Assembly (NCBI GenBank): GCA_036362985.1
Contig: JAYGXS010000003.1
Span: 77,854,778 to 77,918,777, forward strand
DNA from: Ligula intestinalis
Taxonomy: Eukaryota > Platyhelminthes > Cestoda > Diphyllobothriidea > Diphyllobothriidae
Reading direction: 5' to 3'
DNA: 64,000 nt
Shown here piece by piece: positions 47,098 to 59,405 of this stretch; within the stretch, counting starts at the first letter, position 1; the number at the start of each line of letters is the position of its first letter. A program made the position numbers and the translations under genes. The notes beneath the pieces are model-generated. The model had not been told where the DNA came from, ran no database searches, and saw only the letters and a program-made list of their open reading frames with translations.

Positions 47098-48088
47098 GTA
47101 GACGCCGTTGATCATGCAATATTTCGACATATGCGAAAGACTATTACTCTTTCGCTAATCGGACTTGACTTGAGTTGTGATACTGATTATCGTGTAGTCC
47201 ATTCTGAAGTCGTTTCAGTCAGTTAAGGATGCCGGCTTTTTAACGAGCTTCGTTTTGACTCCTAGCAAAACGTATCTTTGGTAAAAAGTAACTACTTAAG
47301 TAGTATGCCTTTTTATCATTGATTTTGACTGCCTTTATAAATTCAAATATATTTTCTGGAAAACATGGACGAAAAAATTATTTATTGTACATGCTTGATA
47401 GCAAATTACGCCTTCTTTTAATTGTATACTTGAAGGTAGAGTCGATTTTGGGTTAATAAAAGTTGCCCATTATGAGCTTTTCTACAACTGTGAGGCGTTT
47501 ATTCAGAAAACATCGTATCTGTCAGTTTATTAACGCTGCCTTAACTGCATGAAATATGTTCTACATCTATTTCAATATTTTATGACAGCTAAGTGACCTC
47601 TTCTTCAGACTGTAGGTGAAAACGTACATTTCCTTAAACAAGATGTACACAGTGCGCTGTTTCGAAACCTTGAATTCGAGTATAGCAGACACTAGGTTCG
47701 AAAATTATTCGGCAATTAGGCAACTTTTTTTAAAACTAAAAGCTTCTCTTCCTTCAAGTGTACAATTTAAAAAACGCGTAATTTTCTATGAAACATGTAC
47801 AATAAATAATTTTTTCATCCATGTTTTCCATAAAATATATTTGAATTTATAAAGGCATTCAAAATCAATTATAAAAAGACATACTACTTAAGAAATCACT
47901 TTTTACAAAAGAAACGTTTTGCTAGGAGTCGAAAAGAAGCTCGTTAAAAAGCCGGCATCCTTTACTGACTGAAACGACTTCAGAATGGACTACACGATAA
48001 TCAGTATCACAACTCAAGTCAAGTCCGATTAGCGAAAGAGTAATAGTCTTTGCATATGTCGAAATATTGCATGATCAACGGCTTCTAC
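47098..48088. mobile_element. DNA element with ~300-bp terminal inverted repeats
   Basis: Left arm from GTAGACGCCGTTGATCATGC matches the complement of the right arm ending GCATGATCAACGGCTTCTAC, continuing through CGAAAGACTATTACTC, GGACTTGACTTGAGTTGTG, GCCGGC, ACTTAAGTAGTATG and CTTTATAAATTCAAATATATTTT. The middle has an inverted AAGTGTAC/GTATACTT motif. No transposase. The inner arms match the element at 59.9-60.9 kb; the outer ends differ. Confidence 0.75.
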
Positions 48089-48599
48089 TGTATTATTCGC
48101 ATGGTAGTTAAGGCAAAGGGGCGCTCTTAAACTTGGCGAAAACGGTAAAGGGGGAAATGAGAGAAGCACACATTAATTCTCCTCTCTACAAAAGTTCGTA
48201 TTTACGTCGCATCCCTGAGTTATTTTGGAAAATGTATCTAACTGATATGCGTGCCGTTAGCAAAGTAAAACTGTTCATTCATACAAGCGTAGGACCCGCG
48301 CTTTTCAACATGTCTGGTCTATCAGCAGGCAGCATATTTGTATGCGTCCCGTTTAGCTGCACCGTCTTTTCTGGAATTGTGCCCTATGCCTAACTATGGA
48401 GCCGTTGCTTCAGTCCATATCACCACCAGCCTAACCCCCCTAGGGTCACGTTGGCGGCGCATATATGACTTCCCTCTCTTTAGCTCGCCGCCTTACGATC
48501 GCTTCAAACCCTATTTGCTACCTTCCCCGAACTTGTGGCTTCGCTGCCAATAGACAGGGCATGAGAGAATTTTTTGCACGCACCCGAAGCTATAACGAG

Positions 48600-48800
48600 A
48601 TCTGGCCGTTCGAACATTGATTTCGACTGTGTCTACCGCATTTCCCACAACAGGGTGGTGTGGAGACGGTGGCTTGGGCTTGAATTATTTTTAAGCCATG
48701 GTAGACTTGCGCAGCATCTATCTCACTATCTCTCTTCCCTCACACACCTTTGACCGGTGTCAAGCCAGACTCAGGAAGATTGGAGGTTGGATCAGGCGCA
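48600..48800 (+). repeat. Dispersed GC-rich repeat
   Basis: CCACAACAGGGTGGTG, GTAGACTTGCGCAGCATCTATCTCACT, TTTGACCGGTGTCAAG. Matching order is found at 15.6-15.75 kb and, in part, at 43.87-43.92 kb. Family unknown. Confidence 0.45.
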
Positions 48801-50747
48801 GGTGGCTGACGCGACAGAAGCCGATCCGAGGCGTGCCTCTACAGCTGGCTTAGATCTCAGCCGAGTAAGAATGCCATAAAAGCCACATTAGGAGGGAATT
48901 ACTGCAGCCGGACTCTCAGTACGCCACTCAAGTACTCCACATAACACAAACTGGGCTGACCGTGTGGCCTGAGTTTCCCCGTCAGTGGGCGACCCTCCAA
49001 GCCAAGACTTTTAGCGCACTATGATAGTTTGAAGCGCGTCGGATTGATTATATTGAGGAAAAGTTCGCTGGGCCGTCGACCTCCCTATACTTCCCAACGC
49101 TAGTAGCAGACCACCACTCAAACCGGGCAGTTTGGCCCACTTAATTGGGATATTTTGCAAAAAGGTCAACGCAAACCGAGAATGTTTGCTAAAGCGCCAC
49201 GTGGACTTGACCTAACATGCATGAAGGTTGGATTGGGGAAAAGGAGGTAGGGGCGATTTTCTCGAGTACATGACTTAGTTCACGAACCTTTGAGTGAAAT
49301 TATGCAAAACGCAGTTGGTTAGAATTAATTGCCTTGATGATTATTATCTAGCATAATCTGGCATATTTACTTCATCTCAGTTGTTTTCTAAATTGTGTAA
49401 TTATTGACCATCCTGACAGCACGGGTCTTAGCTAGTTAGTACTGTGCTGCCAGTGTGATCAATATTTAAGTAGGTTACACTACTGACTGTCTGATGAAAG
49501 TTTTTTGAATATTACGCGGTTATCGCACAGTGACTGACGGACTTCGGTCTGACTATTCCTCTCCTTGAATATACTTATCTACTCCGATGTCGAAATTATT
49601 TTCTGAGGAAATTAAAGCATAAGAATCGCTAAAAATGATACTGAAGTAGCAAGATTTTGTCTTCACTGAGGTGTTATGCTCCTACAAATCCCAACAAATT
49701 TCATAGAAAACTACACTTTTCGCAGATCTTCTATTCTAGGAAAGTACATCTTTCAACTTTAAGAGCATTTTTAAGTGCCCGAATAATTTTGAAATGGAAC
49801 TACGTTGAACTTGCATTTACAGTTTCCACTTAAAGAAAATCATAAATTGCATTACATGTTACTGAACAGATGTCATATACCGCAAGGGGCTGTGTTGCTT
49901 ATTTCATAAGGAGCAGAACCAAACGGGCAGATAAGTTGTTATTTTATTAGGAGATTCACGGTCATTAATGATGATATAACTCTGTTTAAACGAAAGATAA
50001 ACTTTATTCAAATGAAAAACGGAACGGCATAATTCACCGTATCCTATGTCCGCCCAAATAACTTTTTACGTATTTTCCTTCAGAAGAAAATCAAACAAGT
50101 TCCTATGCATTTAGTTGGTACTTTGCTTCAGCGAGTGTAGTTCTTTACCTTTCTCTGTTTATTCAAAGTAAAAAGAGCATATGCAAACTACGCTTTGAAG
50201 GAAGAATACCGGAAGTAGATTTTTGAATCATTCACTGACAACTCTTTCTGATGTTGACAGTTGAAATCTTCATACAGTATGCATCCTTTGTGATCTTCCG
50301 GTTTTATGTGTTTTATGCACCTAATTCTGTTCAGGGTTACTAGATGAATTTTTGCTGAAAATTTTGGAGTGATATTCTCAAAATAAAGCTTGTCTCTCAA
50401 GCCCTGAGCACCCTTAGAGATCCATGCCCTTGCAAGCCTCAGAAAGTTTTTACTCGCATAAATGACTCCGGGCAATTGTCCAATCATATTTAGATAGGCG
50501 CATTACTCCTGATTTCGCAAAAAATCCGTCTGTCGTCCTTAAATAAACCGAATTAAATAGGGAGTGTTCCTTACCAAAAGTCTTTCTCAGTATCTTATCC
50601 ACTGATCAGATCAAAATAACGAGATCAATTGCATTGTAAACTACCAACTCTAATGTCGATCATGACTTTGCATGAATTAGCTTACCTACTGTAGCCTCAA
50701 CTTAATTGTTTACTAACTCGGCATGTTTGCTCGTGTTTGCATTGTAG

Positions 50748-50848
50748 AACTGCATGGCAAGCTGTGTCATCCACACATAATCAAACTCTACGGCGCTTGC
50801 AAAGACGAACCTGTCTGGTTGGTGCTGGAATTTGCTGGTGAAGGTGAG
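50748..50848 (+). CDS. PTK2 (FAK) homolog: FAK-like kinase, beta4 to hinge exon
   Basis: 101-bp exon entering in phase 1 and leaving in phase 0. It encodes ELHGKLCHPHIIKLYGAC, then KDEPVWLVLEFAGEGE. This follows FAK kinase beta4 (HPHIVKL), beta5 (NPVWIIMEL) and the hinge with its GE end. LEF replaces MEL at the gatekeeper/hinge start. The acceptor TTTGCATTGTAG ends at 50747; the donor GTACGT begins at 50849. The intron before it is about 12.4 kb. Confidence 0.85.
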
Positions 50849-51779
50849 GTACGTAGAGATTGGTAAAGCAAATTGAGAACAACTTCTGCCCTTTACATGT
50901 CGCTAAAGGCAAGTCTCTTCCCAGAAAGCGCTTGTTCTCTGCAAAACTCCGAAACGCACGACGTTAAACCTGTTAGACGCTTCTTTTCTACTAGGCGTTA
51001 TATCGGAGTATGCGAAAACTCTCATCGACAGAGACTAGGGAAACCGAGACAGCCGTTTCTCGCTTCGTAGCCGGTGTTTGCGTGGCCTGACCCTCGGGTA
51101 TTTTCAGTCAAACGTTGCCATAATTCGAGTTAGCGTGGATAATTGTACGCCAGTTTGGCATAACTTGACGTATTGGGCGTAGTCATTACCAACTTTTATG
51201 TGGAAAATGATTTCCCTCGGTAGTGGGGTTTCATATTTGGGTTTGAGATGCCCATAATAGCTAGAAGCACTAGGAATAATGTCCAAGAGTTCCGATGTTC
51301 GGCAATTTTTCAGTAGTGCGTTATTTTGGAGGTTTTAGTAAAGACGTAGCCTTGCCTGTTTGTGACATCTGCCACCATACGGAGCTTGTTTATTTCGGGA
51401 AGCCAATGTATTGATGTGCGCCCCCTTCTGTTTGAATAAATACCTGATCTGCAGCGACAGAGCATGATAGGTGAAGAGCCACTAATTAACTGAGGTTCGA
51501 TGAAGTGCTTATGATTCATCTGTTAGACCCAGTCTGTGGAATATTTGCGCCGTATTCGAGCGCACGTTTGTGCTTCCGGCGGTCCCAGCTGGTAGTCGGG
51601 TGCAGAATACGCCCGAGACAGGCCGTTTCAATTTGCAGAGGCCATATTTGTGAACAATCGATTGAAAATGCTGAAATCTTGCAGTATTCACTATCGTATC
51701 ATCGTACTTCAACACCAGAAATCGCTATAAGGAAACTCTACGAAATGGTTTGTTTGCAATTGCACCCCTTATCTGTGCA

Positions 51780-51890
51780 TGTCTCAGACCTGTTTACGAT
51801 TACCTATGACTAAGGAATCCCGACGGAATCCGAAACGTCAGGCAAATAAAACTCTTGTTCCAGGGATCGCATCTTCGTCTTCTGAATTCT
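51780..51890 (+). repeat. Solitary PLE terminus with defective ribozyme core
   Basis: CTATGACTAAGG, stem II GGAATCC-CGAC-GGAATCC with one mismatch, GAAACGTCAGGC (51832 on), AAATAAAACTCTTGTTCCAG, GATCGCATCTTC. Same CUAUGA-type core as the 30.6 and 34.0 kb copies. Confidence 0.6.
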
Positions 51891-53489
51891 GATTAAATTC
51901 ATTACTCACCGACTGGACCGACAACCTGTTACCGTATGCATTTTTACTTCAAACAAAAATCTGCTTTCTTTGGTTGCATACACGTCAAAAATGTCGAAAC
52001 GGACGAAAAAGCAGCTAATTCCCACAAGACCGTACCGTAATGTACAGTTTAACTGTAGATGGTTTAGTATCGGCCATTCTTTAAAGCAGAATCATTCCTG
52101 ACGGATATTTAAGTGCAAAATCCAGCAAAGGATTATTTTCAGATGTACTTTTGCCTTCACTGGTTAATTTCCCAGTTTTTTGCACATAAAAGCTTTTTAC
52201 ACGTTTAACATTTACGCCTTCCCATGGCATCCCCAGAAGTTTCTGCTTTCCAATCAACTTTGGTATTTTTCGATGTACGATTAATTTTAACGTTTATTTT
52301 ATGTTTTCAATTCGATTGCAGACCTACACTACCCTTTCAAATTGATTAGCAGTCCTTCGTAACTTTCGGCGTGCAGACTGTCTGTCCAGCTTTTAATGTA
52401 GTGAATACGTTAGGCGTAAAAAATTTAATTGACATACTGAATTCATGTGTGGGCTTGTGTTGTTTCACCGTTTGAGGGTTTGTGGTAGACTCAGCCAGGC
52501 ATTCTTCTACCGTCTTCGTGACCTTTAAATCTAGCGTAGGCGAAATATCAATTTTTAGCCTGCAGCTGTCAGACTCGACCACCTGGCACCATCTTCGTCA
52601 GTTTCAGTTCTTGCGCCCCAGCATGCATTCGGCACAGTGACTGAATCACGTGCAGACCTTTGGCTGCCGAGCGATATGGCCGCGTTTTTGGACGCCCAAT
52701 TGCGATCCACCATCCGCCCGGGACTGTTAAGGAATTACTTCCGCGCACAGAAATCACAAAAGTGGACGGCATTCCACGTCCGCCGTCAGCGCCACGGTTG
52801 CCTCACAAAGTTCAGACGAACTATGCAAGCGTACATCGTCTCGCAATAATTTTAGAAACTACAGGCTGAGACCGATAGGATATTGGACGAGCTGTCGTAG
52901 GTTGTCGGTGTACGATTGTTTTATCGCGTCTGTGGTATCAAGGTATCCCTTGAACGGAAAGGGGTCGCCTTAGAAGTCGTGTGCCAAATTTTGCTTTCCA
53001 AGGAGATCGCAGGGGGGGTCTTATTCCGATCACCCTGCTAAAATTTACAACTTTGGAGAAAAGTGTTGTCATTCAGGTCGCGCTTGGTAATTACCTGTCA
53101 TACCAGGAGCGTGAAACACGTTCTCTGACCGGATTAATTGTAATACATGTGCAACCGCGAAGTCACACCAGACCTGTGGTTATTAAAATAATTAAATAAA
53201 AAGGGGAAAATTTAGGTTGACTGTCTGTTTGGGCGTATCCTTTGACTCAGTATCCCGTCGTAGCGTGTACGTCAATTCTAAGTAATAATCACAATTAGTA
53301 TAGCATGGTACTATTAAATAAACAGTGCAAAATGAACCTCAGTGGTAGATGCAGGTCGTCAATAACAAAAAGATTGGCAAAATATAACGCCGGGCTCTAG
53401 AAAAGGAAAAAAACGCGTAGTTGATTAGGTCACTCGTGTGCATGAGAACATTTCGAAAATCAGTCGATGCGAATAATTACAAGCAGGAA

Positions 53490-53899
53490 GTGAACAATAT
53501 GCATGTATGTCAAACAGAATTTTACAGGAGAGGGACGTGGAAGATTTAAAGGTTGTCCAACCGACGAGGAAACTTTTTAAAAGCTTCCACTCGCACGAAG
53601 ACTGTGCGGCTACGCTCTTGACGAGGAAAAACACGTGTTCGATAACGTCACAGGTGCGCAGAGGAGAACAATTTAGCAAAACAAGCGCGTTGCAGTTTCA
53701 AGGTCAAATTCGATGTAAGGAAACAAAAAAGGGAAAGGAACAATATGCATTTAGATCAGATATAATTTCACAGAAGATAGACGCAAAGATGTCCAAAATT
53801 GTTCAACCGAAGATAACAACATCAGTTATCATACCTTATTCTGTGCTAAATAATTGGGTGTGCCTCTGCGGCAGTGTGCTCGATTCTACCCAATTTTGA
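53490..53899 (+). other. Open frame with an internal in-frame repeat
   Basis: A ~130-codon open frame containing EQYACMSNRILQ...VVQPT and, 247 bp later and in the same frame, EQYAFRSDIISQ...IVQPK. DNA similarity is also seen. A TAA closes the frame just before the first repeat. No known domain recognised and no clear splice sites checked. May be a decayed tandem repeat rather than coding. Confidence 0.25.
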
Positions 53900-54139
53900 T
53901 CATTATCTGAATGGCTTTTAAATGGAATGGGGCTAACTCTCAGCATTTCACTGAAAACTCATGTGAGCTGTGATTCAAGTCACCATAAATGTTTTGGCAC
54001 GCAGTGAGGTCCAATGACGTTGCATGAATACGGCCTCAATCGACCATTACCGACCCTCTTAATAAAGTACAAACAGTCCTTTTTGAATCGTCCTTCGCAA
54101 CGTTAACTTCATTAAGTGGACGGCTTGATATTGTAGCGT

Positions 54140-54770
54140 CTAAGTAGTGGGAGTAAATCGAGCACTAAAATAATTAGGTCGAATCCCAAATTGTAGGTAA
54201 AGGACAGGAGGTACCTGACTGGGGGATTTATTGTGCACCGAACCCTAAGTTGCTGTCTCAGACAGCAGTGGCTTCTAGCGAAGGCAAGCGAAGTGTCGAC
54301 TGCGTCCGGTGAGGCTTGAGAGATAGAGATTTTGAACTGACAGGGCAGGTGCTTTTATGTGACTGTGGAACTAGTTCAAGTGGTGAGCGATTGGTGCGTT
54401 ACATTGCCCGAAGGGGGTGTCGTGTACAGTTGGCTATGGAGAAGAAGAAGACTCGATAGCTGGGACAATACTTATCGGGAAAATACTTTTCGAGATCTGT
54501 CGTGGATTCTTCTTCAGCGGCATATTCAGAGAGTATTTGAAGATACGGGTCTATGCTGCTCAGCTCGGGTGGTGGCGTGTTCAAGTGGCCCTCAAGCGGT
54601 CAGCTCTATTTGGACGCAGTTGTGTGCAAGCGAATAGATCAGTCAAGGGTCATCCGGTCAGCGAGTCGGAAAGTGCTCCCTACGAAGTGTGTCCGCTTGA
54701 CACAGCGGGCATTGAACAAGGAAGACAGGTGACACTGTTGGCTATCCGCCACTATATCTCGAAAATACCC
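54140..54770 (+). repeat. tRNA-headed repeat family, copy 3, with nested PLE terminus
   Basis: Head AATCGAGCACTAAAATAATTAGG, GTCGAATCCCA; body GTGCACCGAACCCTAAG, GCTGTCTCAGACAGCAGT, GGGGGTGTCGTG, a ~115-bp PLE terminus (about 54438-54560), then GGTGGCGTGTTCAAGTGGCC, CAGCGAGTCGG and CTGTTGGCTATCCGCC. Confidence 0.6.
54478..54521 (-). ncRNA. Hammerhead-like core, decayed PLE terminus
   Basis: Minus strand: CTGAAGA (54517-54511), stem II ATCCACGACAGAT, GAAA (54491-54488), then a decayed stem III region and the shared end running to GAGTCTTCTTCTTCTCC (left edge ~54437). Inserted in a tRNA-headed repeat at 54.14-54.77 kb. Confidence 0.45.
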
Positions 54771-54989
54771 GGGAGGTGGAGGTTTAATGCACGAACCACA
54801 CTTTCGTTATGACACCTCTCCCTCCCCCCATACTCGATGTTAATAATTTGCCTCGGAATAGTGACTTGCACACAGAGAGCACGTGGGTGAAGGCTGCTAT
54901 TTATGATGTTCATTTGCTGGCATTGAAAGTACATTCCAGGAATAGTACACCACTCTGTGCCTGCGGTCGTCTGTGAGGCTGCTTTGGAG

Positions 54990-55045
54990 AGGGAATGTAA
55001 CAAAAAGACAACGACAGGCGAATAAACCTTTTGTTCCAGTCATCC
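54990..55045 (+). repeat. Decayed PLE terminus end
   Basis: GACAGGCGAATAAACCTTTTGTTCCAG, then CATCCCATC. Only the 3' portion of the conserved terminus is recognisable. Confidence 0.4.
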
Positions 55046-56598
55046 CATCCCAGCTTCGCGCATTCAACTTTCCTCCCACAAATGCCTCTGCAGAGATTTT
55101 TGATCGCGATCCCGAAACATCTTCTCTGAGTCACAATTTGGGTGCGCAACGTGTGAAAACCCGGCTCACAACCGTTTTTTTTCGTGGGAAACTGGAGACG
55201 AATAAATGGCGCATTTGAGGCAATGCGAGGCCGGTCGCATGTTTTAAAGTTCAAGGCGCCAGTTGCGGAGTATGCAAACCACTGCTTCCTTCTCGTCTTG
55301 CTTGCCTTTGAAGTCTACCGCCACATCTAGCACCTTCTCGCGCTAGGTAACCACTGCATTCGCGAGGGAGGATACAGTTCTGTCTTTATATGGTCCATCG
55401 GAGTGGGATACTGACGTGAGTTCCAAATAATCAGCAACACAAGGAGTTCCAAAGTCAGAAGTCGGGGAAGACAGGTTAGTTGTGAACGGTTTGTATATAG
55501 ACATGAAAGCGTGTAGAAGGCCCTGCAATCGGTTGCCGCAAGTTGTCTCTCCGAGCAAGTGAATGTCCGTGCCTGCCGTTGCGATTCTTAAAGCCAGGCC
55601 CGCGTTTGCCTTTGTTCTGTGTCGCCTGAAGCAAATGAGCGAAGGACGCACGTTGATTGGCTTGTGCTATGACCCGGGTGGCAACAGCAGTGAACCAACC
55701 ACGAGCGTGGGGCGGGTGGGAAAGCCCAGGTAAACGGTCACACTGACGACCACGAGAACGGCTTGCCATAGACCAGCCGTGGCTAGGTCGGCGTATCTGT
55801 GATCAGCCCTCCTGATTGAGGTCAGATGTCAAACGGTGAGTTCGAGATAGAATTGAAATCCACGCAGTCCACTGCCTCTGGGGTCAGGATGCAGCCATCA
55901 GGCAAGGGCTGGCGCGTTTAACGCGGAAAGTAATGTCGATTCTACGAGACACTGGATATTAGAAGTTGAAGAATATGAAATATAACAGGCTGCACCAATA
56001 AATCTACCCTTTTATTTCTTATCACACAGTGCAGGTGCCATGCCAACAAACACCTCTAATAATTAGCATTTTCCGCACTTATCGCATAGGAGTGTACTTA
56101 GTGCGATTATTGCCTGAGTGCGCTTACCCGAGGCCCTAATTATCATGATTTTATCACCACTGGCGTTTATTGACATGCCAATGCCTCGGCAATTAGGCTC
56201 AATGGTGCTGCCAGTGTAAGCTGTGTTAGTCAAAGCGCTCCCCTATTGACCAACCGCATGAAATGGGCTGAAATGTATGACTTACCTCTAAGCACTCGGC
56301 AACTGGCTCAACTGTCTCATCAAAAAACTCCAAAATAAATACTGCATGATGTTAGATAAAATGAGCACATGAAAGGAAATAGTAAAATTATCATAAAATT
56401 AGTTAGGAAAGTGGTAATGCCTGAAGCGACAAGATCCTGTCCGATTTATAAATTGAAGTTAAGGGGTACATAAAACCTTCCCAGGTACATACACTTGGTA
56501 GATAAAATAGCGCAAGTAGAGCGACGTTTGAAAATTTTCCTTAATTGCTTTTTGAAATTAAATATTAGGAAGTTTGGTAGATATGCTTAATTTTAGGT

Positions 56599-56738
56599 GA
56601 CCCAATTGTGAAAAAACTCGAGGCCTTCGGCGGGATTTAAACCCGCGTTTCAGAGAAGGTTCTTACCGGCGGCCAACGCTCTAACCGCTAAGCTACAAAC
56701 GCCCCACCTCGCGCCATGAATTTAATCACAATTGGGTT
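56599..56738 (-). repeat. tRNA-like SINE framed by an inverted repeat
   Basis: Minus-strand tRNA-like head TAGCTTAGCGGTTAGAGCG (A box) and GGGTTTAAATCCCG (B box) at about 56704-56632. GACCCAATTGTGA at 56599-56611 and TCACAATTGGGTT at 56726-56738 frame it. Confidence 0.55.
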
Positions 56739-57979
56739 GATATTACCAGCCCAACTTTACCGCCCATATGTAATCCAGCAAAACGGAACAGCAAGCTGAC
56801 TGTTGAAGCAGGATTTCCTAAGCAATCATCTAGAATCCACTAATTTGAGTTGACCCAAATGTGAAAATACTCAATGCCAAAGTCGTTTTACGATAATCTG
56901 AGGCATATTTTTTGCCTTTGCATTGCTTTGGGTGTTATTGATTAAAACAAACAAGATTTTGCTTGACTGTGCTGATAGGGAACTTGCAGAAATGAATGTC
57001 TCATTCAATCACATGTTGAGAAGCCGGTCAGTGACTAGGCAGTTTAAGTAGAATCAGCAGATGCAATCATAAGCATACCGTCTTGACTCTCTGAAGCGAA
57101 CTCTTTAGAGACCTAGGAGTCTGCTGAGTTAGAACAAAGTAACCTTGAAATGTCAGTGACTGTACTATGATAATTAGCAAACGATGCTATGATCATATCA
57201 TTTGCTCAGTGTGTGTGGAAACCGGATTTCTACTCCGTGGAAATTTTGGTGACATTAGAGACCCTTGAGTTTCAGGACTTTGTTGGCATGTCACAAAAAA
57301 CTTTGGTGGTCCGTCGTCGGCTGCCAGAAACGACTAATTTAGCTTTAAGTGCTTACCAGAATTTGCAAAATAAGACAGGTGTAATAGACGTCTAACTATT
57401 TTAATGTGTTGCTGAAAGTACATTGCCCGTTCTGGATAGTCTGAGACGTAATTGTTAACTGAAGTGAGCATGAAACCGAATGGACTGCCAAAACGAAAGT
57501 CTCACGGGGATGTGCTCTCGACAAAATGTAAAAACGTGATGCTGGTAAGTTGTGTGCCTTGAAAAATGGTTTCCTATGCTATTTTTTGATGCGCTTCGTC
57601 AAAAAACTAAAAGACACATTTGTGATTAGGCCATTTTCGTACGGACAGCAAAATATTCTGTTGGTTCCAGCCTTTTTATGATGTTCTCTTAGGACTATGA
57701 AGTATTATTTTAGGGATGGGGTATACGGTCCGATAGTTTTATTACTGTATTTCATAATTCATATCACGACTTTGTCGCACGGTGAATATAAACCGAATAA
57801 TTTCCATCTAGGATTTTAATAATCGTTAATCTATAGGAAAAATGTTTCACTCCGAAGTGACCAGTGAATATTGCTGCGCTTTACAATAAATTGATTATCA
57901 AATATTCATTTTCGACGTTCGATCATGTAAGCCGCTCCTAGGCCACCGAACCGAAACGCGTTGTTCTTACTGAAAATGG

Positions 57980-58282
57980 TTATTCAGATTTTAAAGCTTC
58001 CATACCTCCGAATATGACAAATGATAGGTCTGACAAGAGTTCAGGATGGCTGTTGAGAACATACTTGCTAATGATAAAGTTGGTGAGGTAGATCGCGGTA
58101 AGGATCACTTTTACGGCCCGCCATCCGAACATGGAAACCGGAATCGCCAATAATATATGGTGCTTTGCGCTAAATTCCAGAGAAATAATGATGACAGTAG
58201 TTTTTAGATTAAGATAAGGAGCTAAGGCACAATATAGGATCCCACTCAGGGAAAAAAGGATATGTTTGTATGTAATACGCAA
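57980..58282 (-). other. Hydrophobic minus-strand open frame, possible exon
   Basis: About 100 codons with at least two membrane-like stretches (TTVIIISLEF..., ILLAIPVSMF, VILTAIYLTNFIISK). TGTGCCTTAG could be an acceptor and AA/GTATGTT after ...NFIIS a donor, giving a phase 2 exon end. Spacing from the NFIIS asparagine to that donor equals the end of exon 1 in vertebrate G6PC, which I know from the family. The likeness is weak and unaligned, and it could be chance. Confidence 0.2.
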
Positions 58283-59405
58283 CTGTATTAGACGCCAATC
58301 TGAACGTAACTCTGTTCATAGTAAAAGTTAGGGCTTGAGCACTCTTTGATGGGTTAGTAGGGTTGCACAATAGTTTGTTGGCCGATCAAAACACATCAAT
58401 TTTGTCGTGCTACTGTAAGCTAGAGCAGAGCTGACCTGATTCTTGCTTTCATCGAGGGTTCATAAACAATTGAGTCAGGTCAGCCAGGAATGACATGGTG
58501 CATAGCGGTTGGCGTGACGCAAAGCCACCGGCTCTTGCACAGGAAACCTGTTTTACGATTCTACTAACCCAGCAACGAATGCTTCCTTTAGTGAACACAA
58601 TGGGTAGCGTTAGGGTTTAGGTTGACGGTATCCTTTCACTAAGCCCAACCCATAAGATCCCTTTTATCATCGGTCACGTTTTATAGGCTGAATTATCCTT
58701 TGTTGCCTGAGTGCAGTCACATATTGCGTCTTTGCCATACTAAGGTCGCGGTCAAGGCTAAGGACAAGGAAAGAGTTACACCCTCTCTGGAATTTAGTGC
58801 AAGGTCGCCTGCATGAAGTGCAAGGTTGAGGAGCGTTCCTAGTGTTGTTTCTTCATGTGTGTCAATGAGGTCAGGTCGTGCTGAGGCACGCGTAGACGGG
58901 CTCACCGGCCCTGTCAGCCACTGCGCCCACACCGCTCAGGCAACTGATCAGCTCGTACTGATGCCCGAGGTGGGGGACAGAGTGAGTTCGACAACTCAAC
59001 CCACTTTCCTCACCCTACACAATCTGACCTGCTTCTAACTATCAGTGTACGCCTAAAGTTGTGGCTTGGAAGATTGCCAAGTGATGGGATAAACCTAACC
59101 GCGCGTGTGTTGTGTGGAGTGGCTGCCTAGATGACTGAGGGTCAGGCTACAAGAACTCCTTCCTAATGTGGCCTCTATGGTACTCCCACTGAGCTGGAAT
59201 GCGAGTCAGGTGTAGCGCACGCTTAGGTGTGGTTCCGGTCGCGCCAACCACCTGCGCTCTCTCCCAGCTGGGGAGCACACCGCGGGTCTCGTTGAAACTG
59301 AATAACGCCCTAAGTTTTTGTTTGCTGCGTAAAGACACCTAGACTTGCCAGTCTATAAACTTAACATATAAATACAGGCATACTGTTTTTTTCTTCTACT
59401 TGCAG

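Larger units (their letters stand above)
38332..50747 (+). other. FAK intron, 12.4 kb
   Basis: Contains a PLE 3' part (40.87-41.65 kb), a PLE terminus remnant (42.27 kb), a tRNA-like head (45.2 kb), a long-TIR element (47.1-48.1 kb) and diverged repeats at 43.9 and 48.6 kb. A stretch near 44640 shares a short repeat (around CACGCGTAGACGGGC) with 58.88 kb. Stretches at 38.4-40.8, 42.4-43.6, 45.3-47.0 and 49.0-50.7 kb show no gene I can support. Confidence 0.6.
50849..59405 (+). other. FAK intron, 8.6 kb
   Basis: Contains PLE termini (51.8, 54.5, 55.0 kb), a tRNA-headed repeat (54.1-54.8 kb), a SINE in an inverted-repeat frame (56.6-56.74 kb), an open frame with an internal repeat (53.5-53.9 kb) and a hydrophobic minus-strand open frame (57.98-58.28 kb). 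Other parts are AT-rich and featureless to my reading. Confidence 0.6.

Noticed and set aside
50188..50487. 99-codon minus-strand open frame just before the kinase hinge exon
   Set aside because: Composition looks protein-like but I recognise no family and no splice context; not enough to call.
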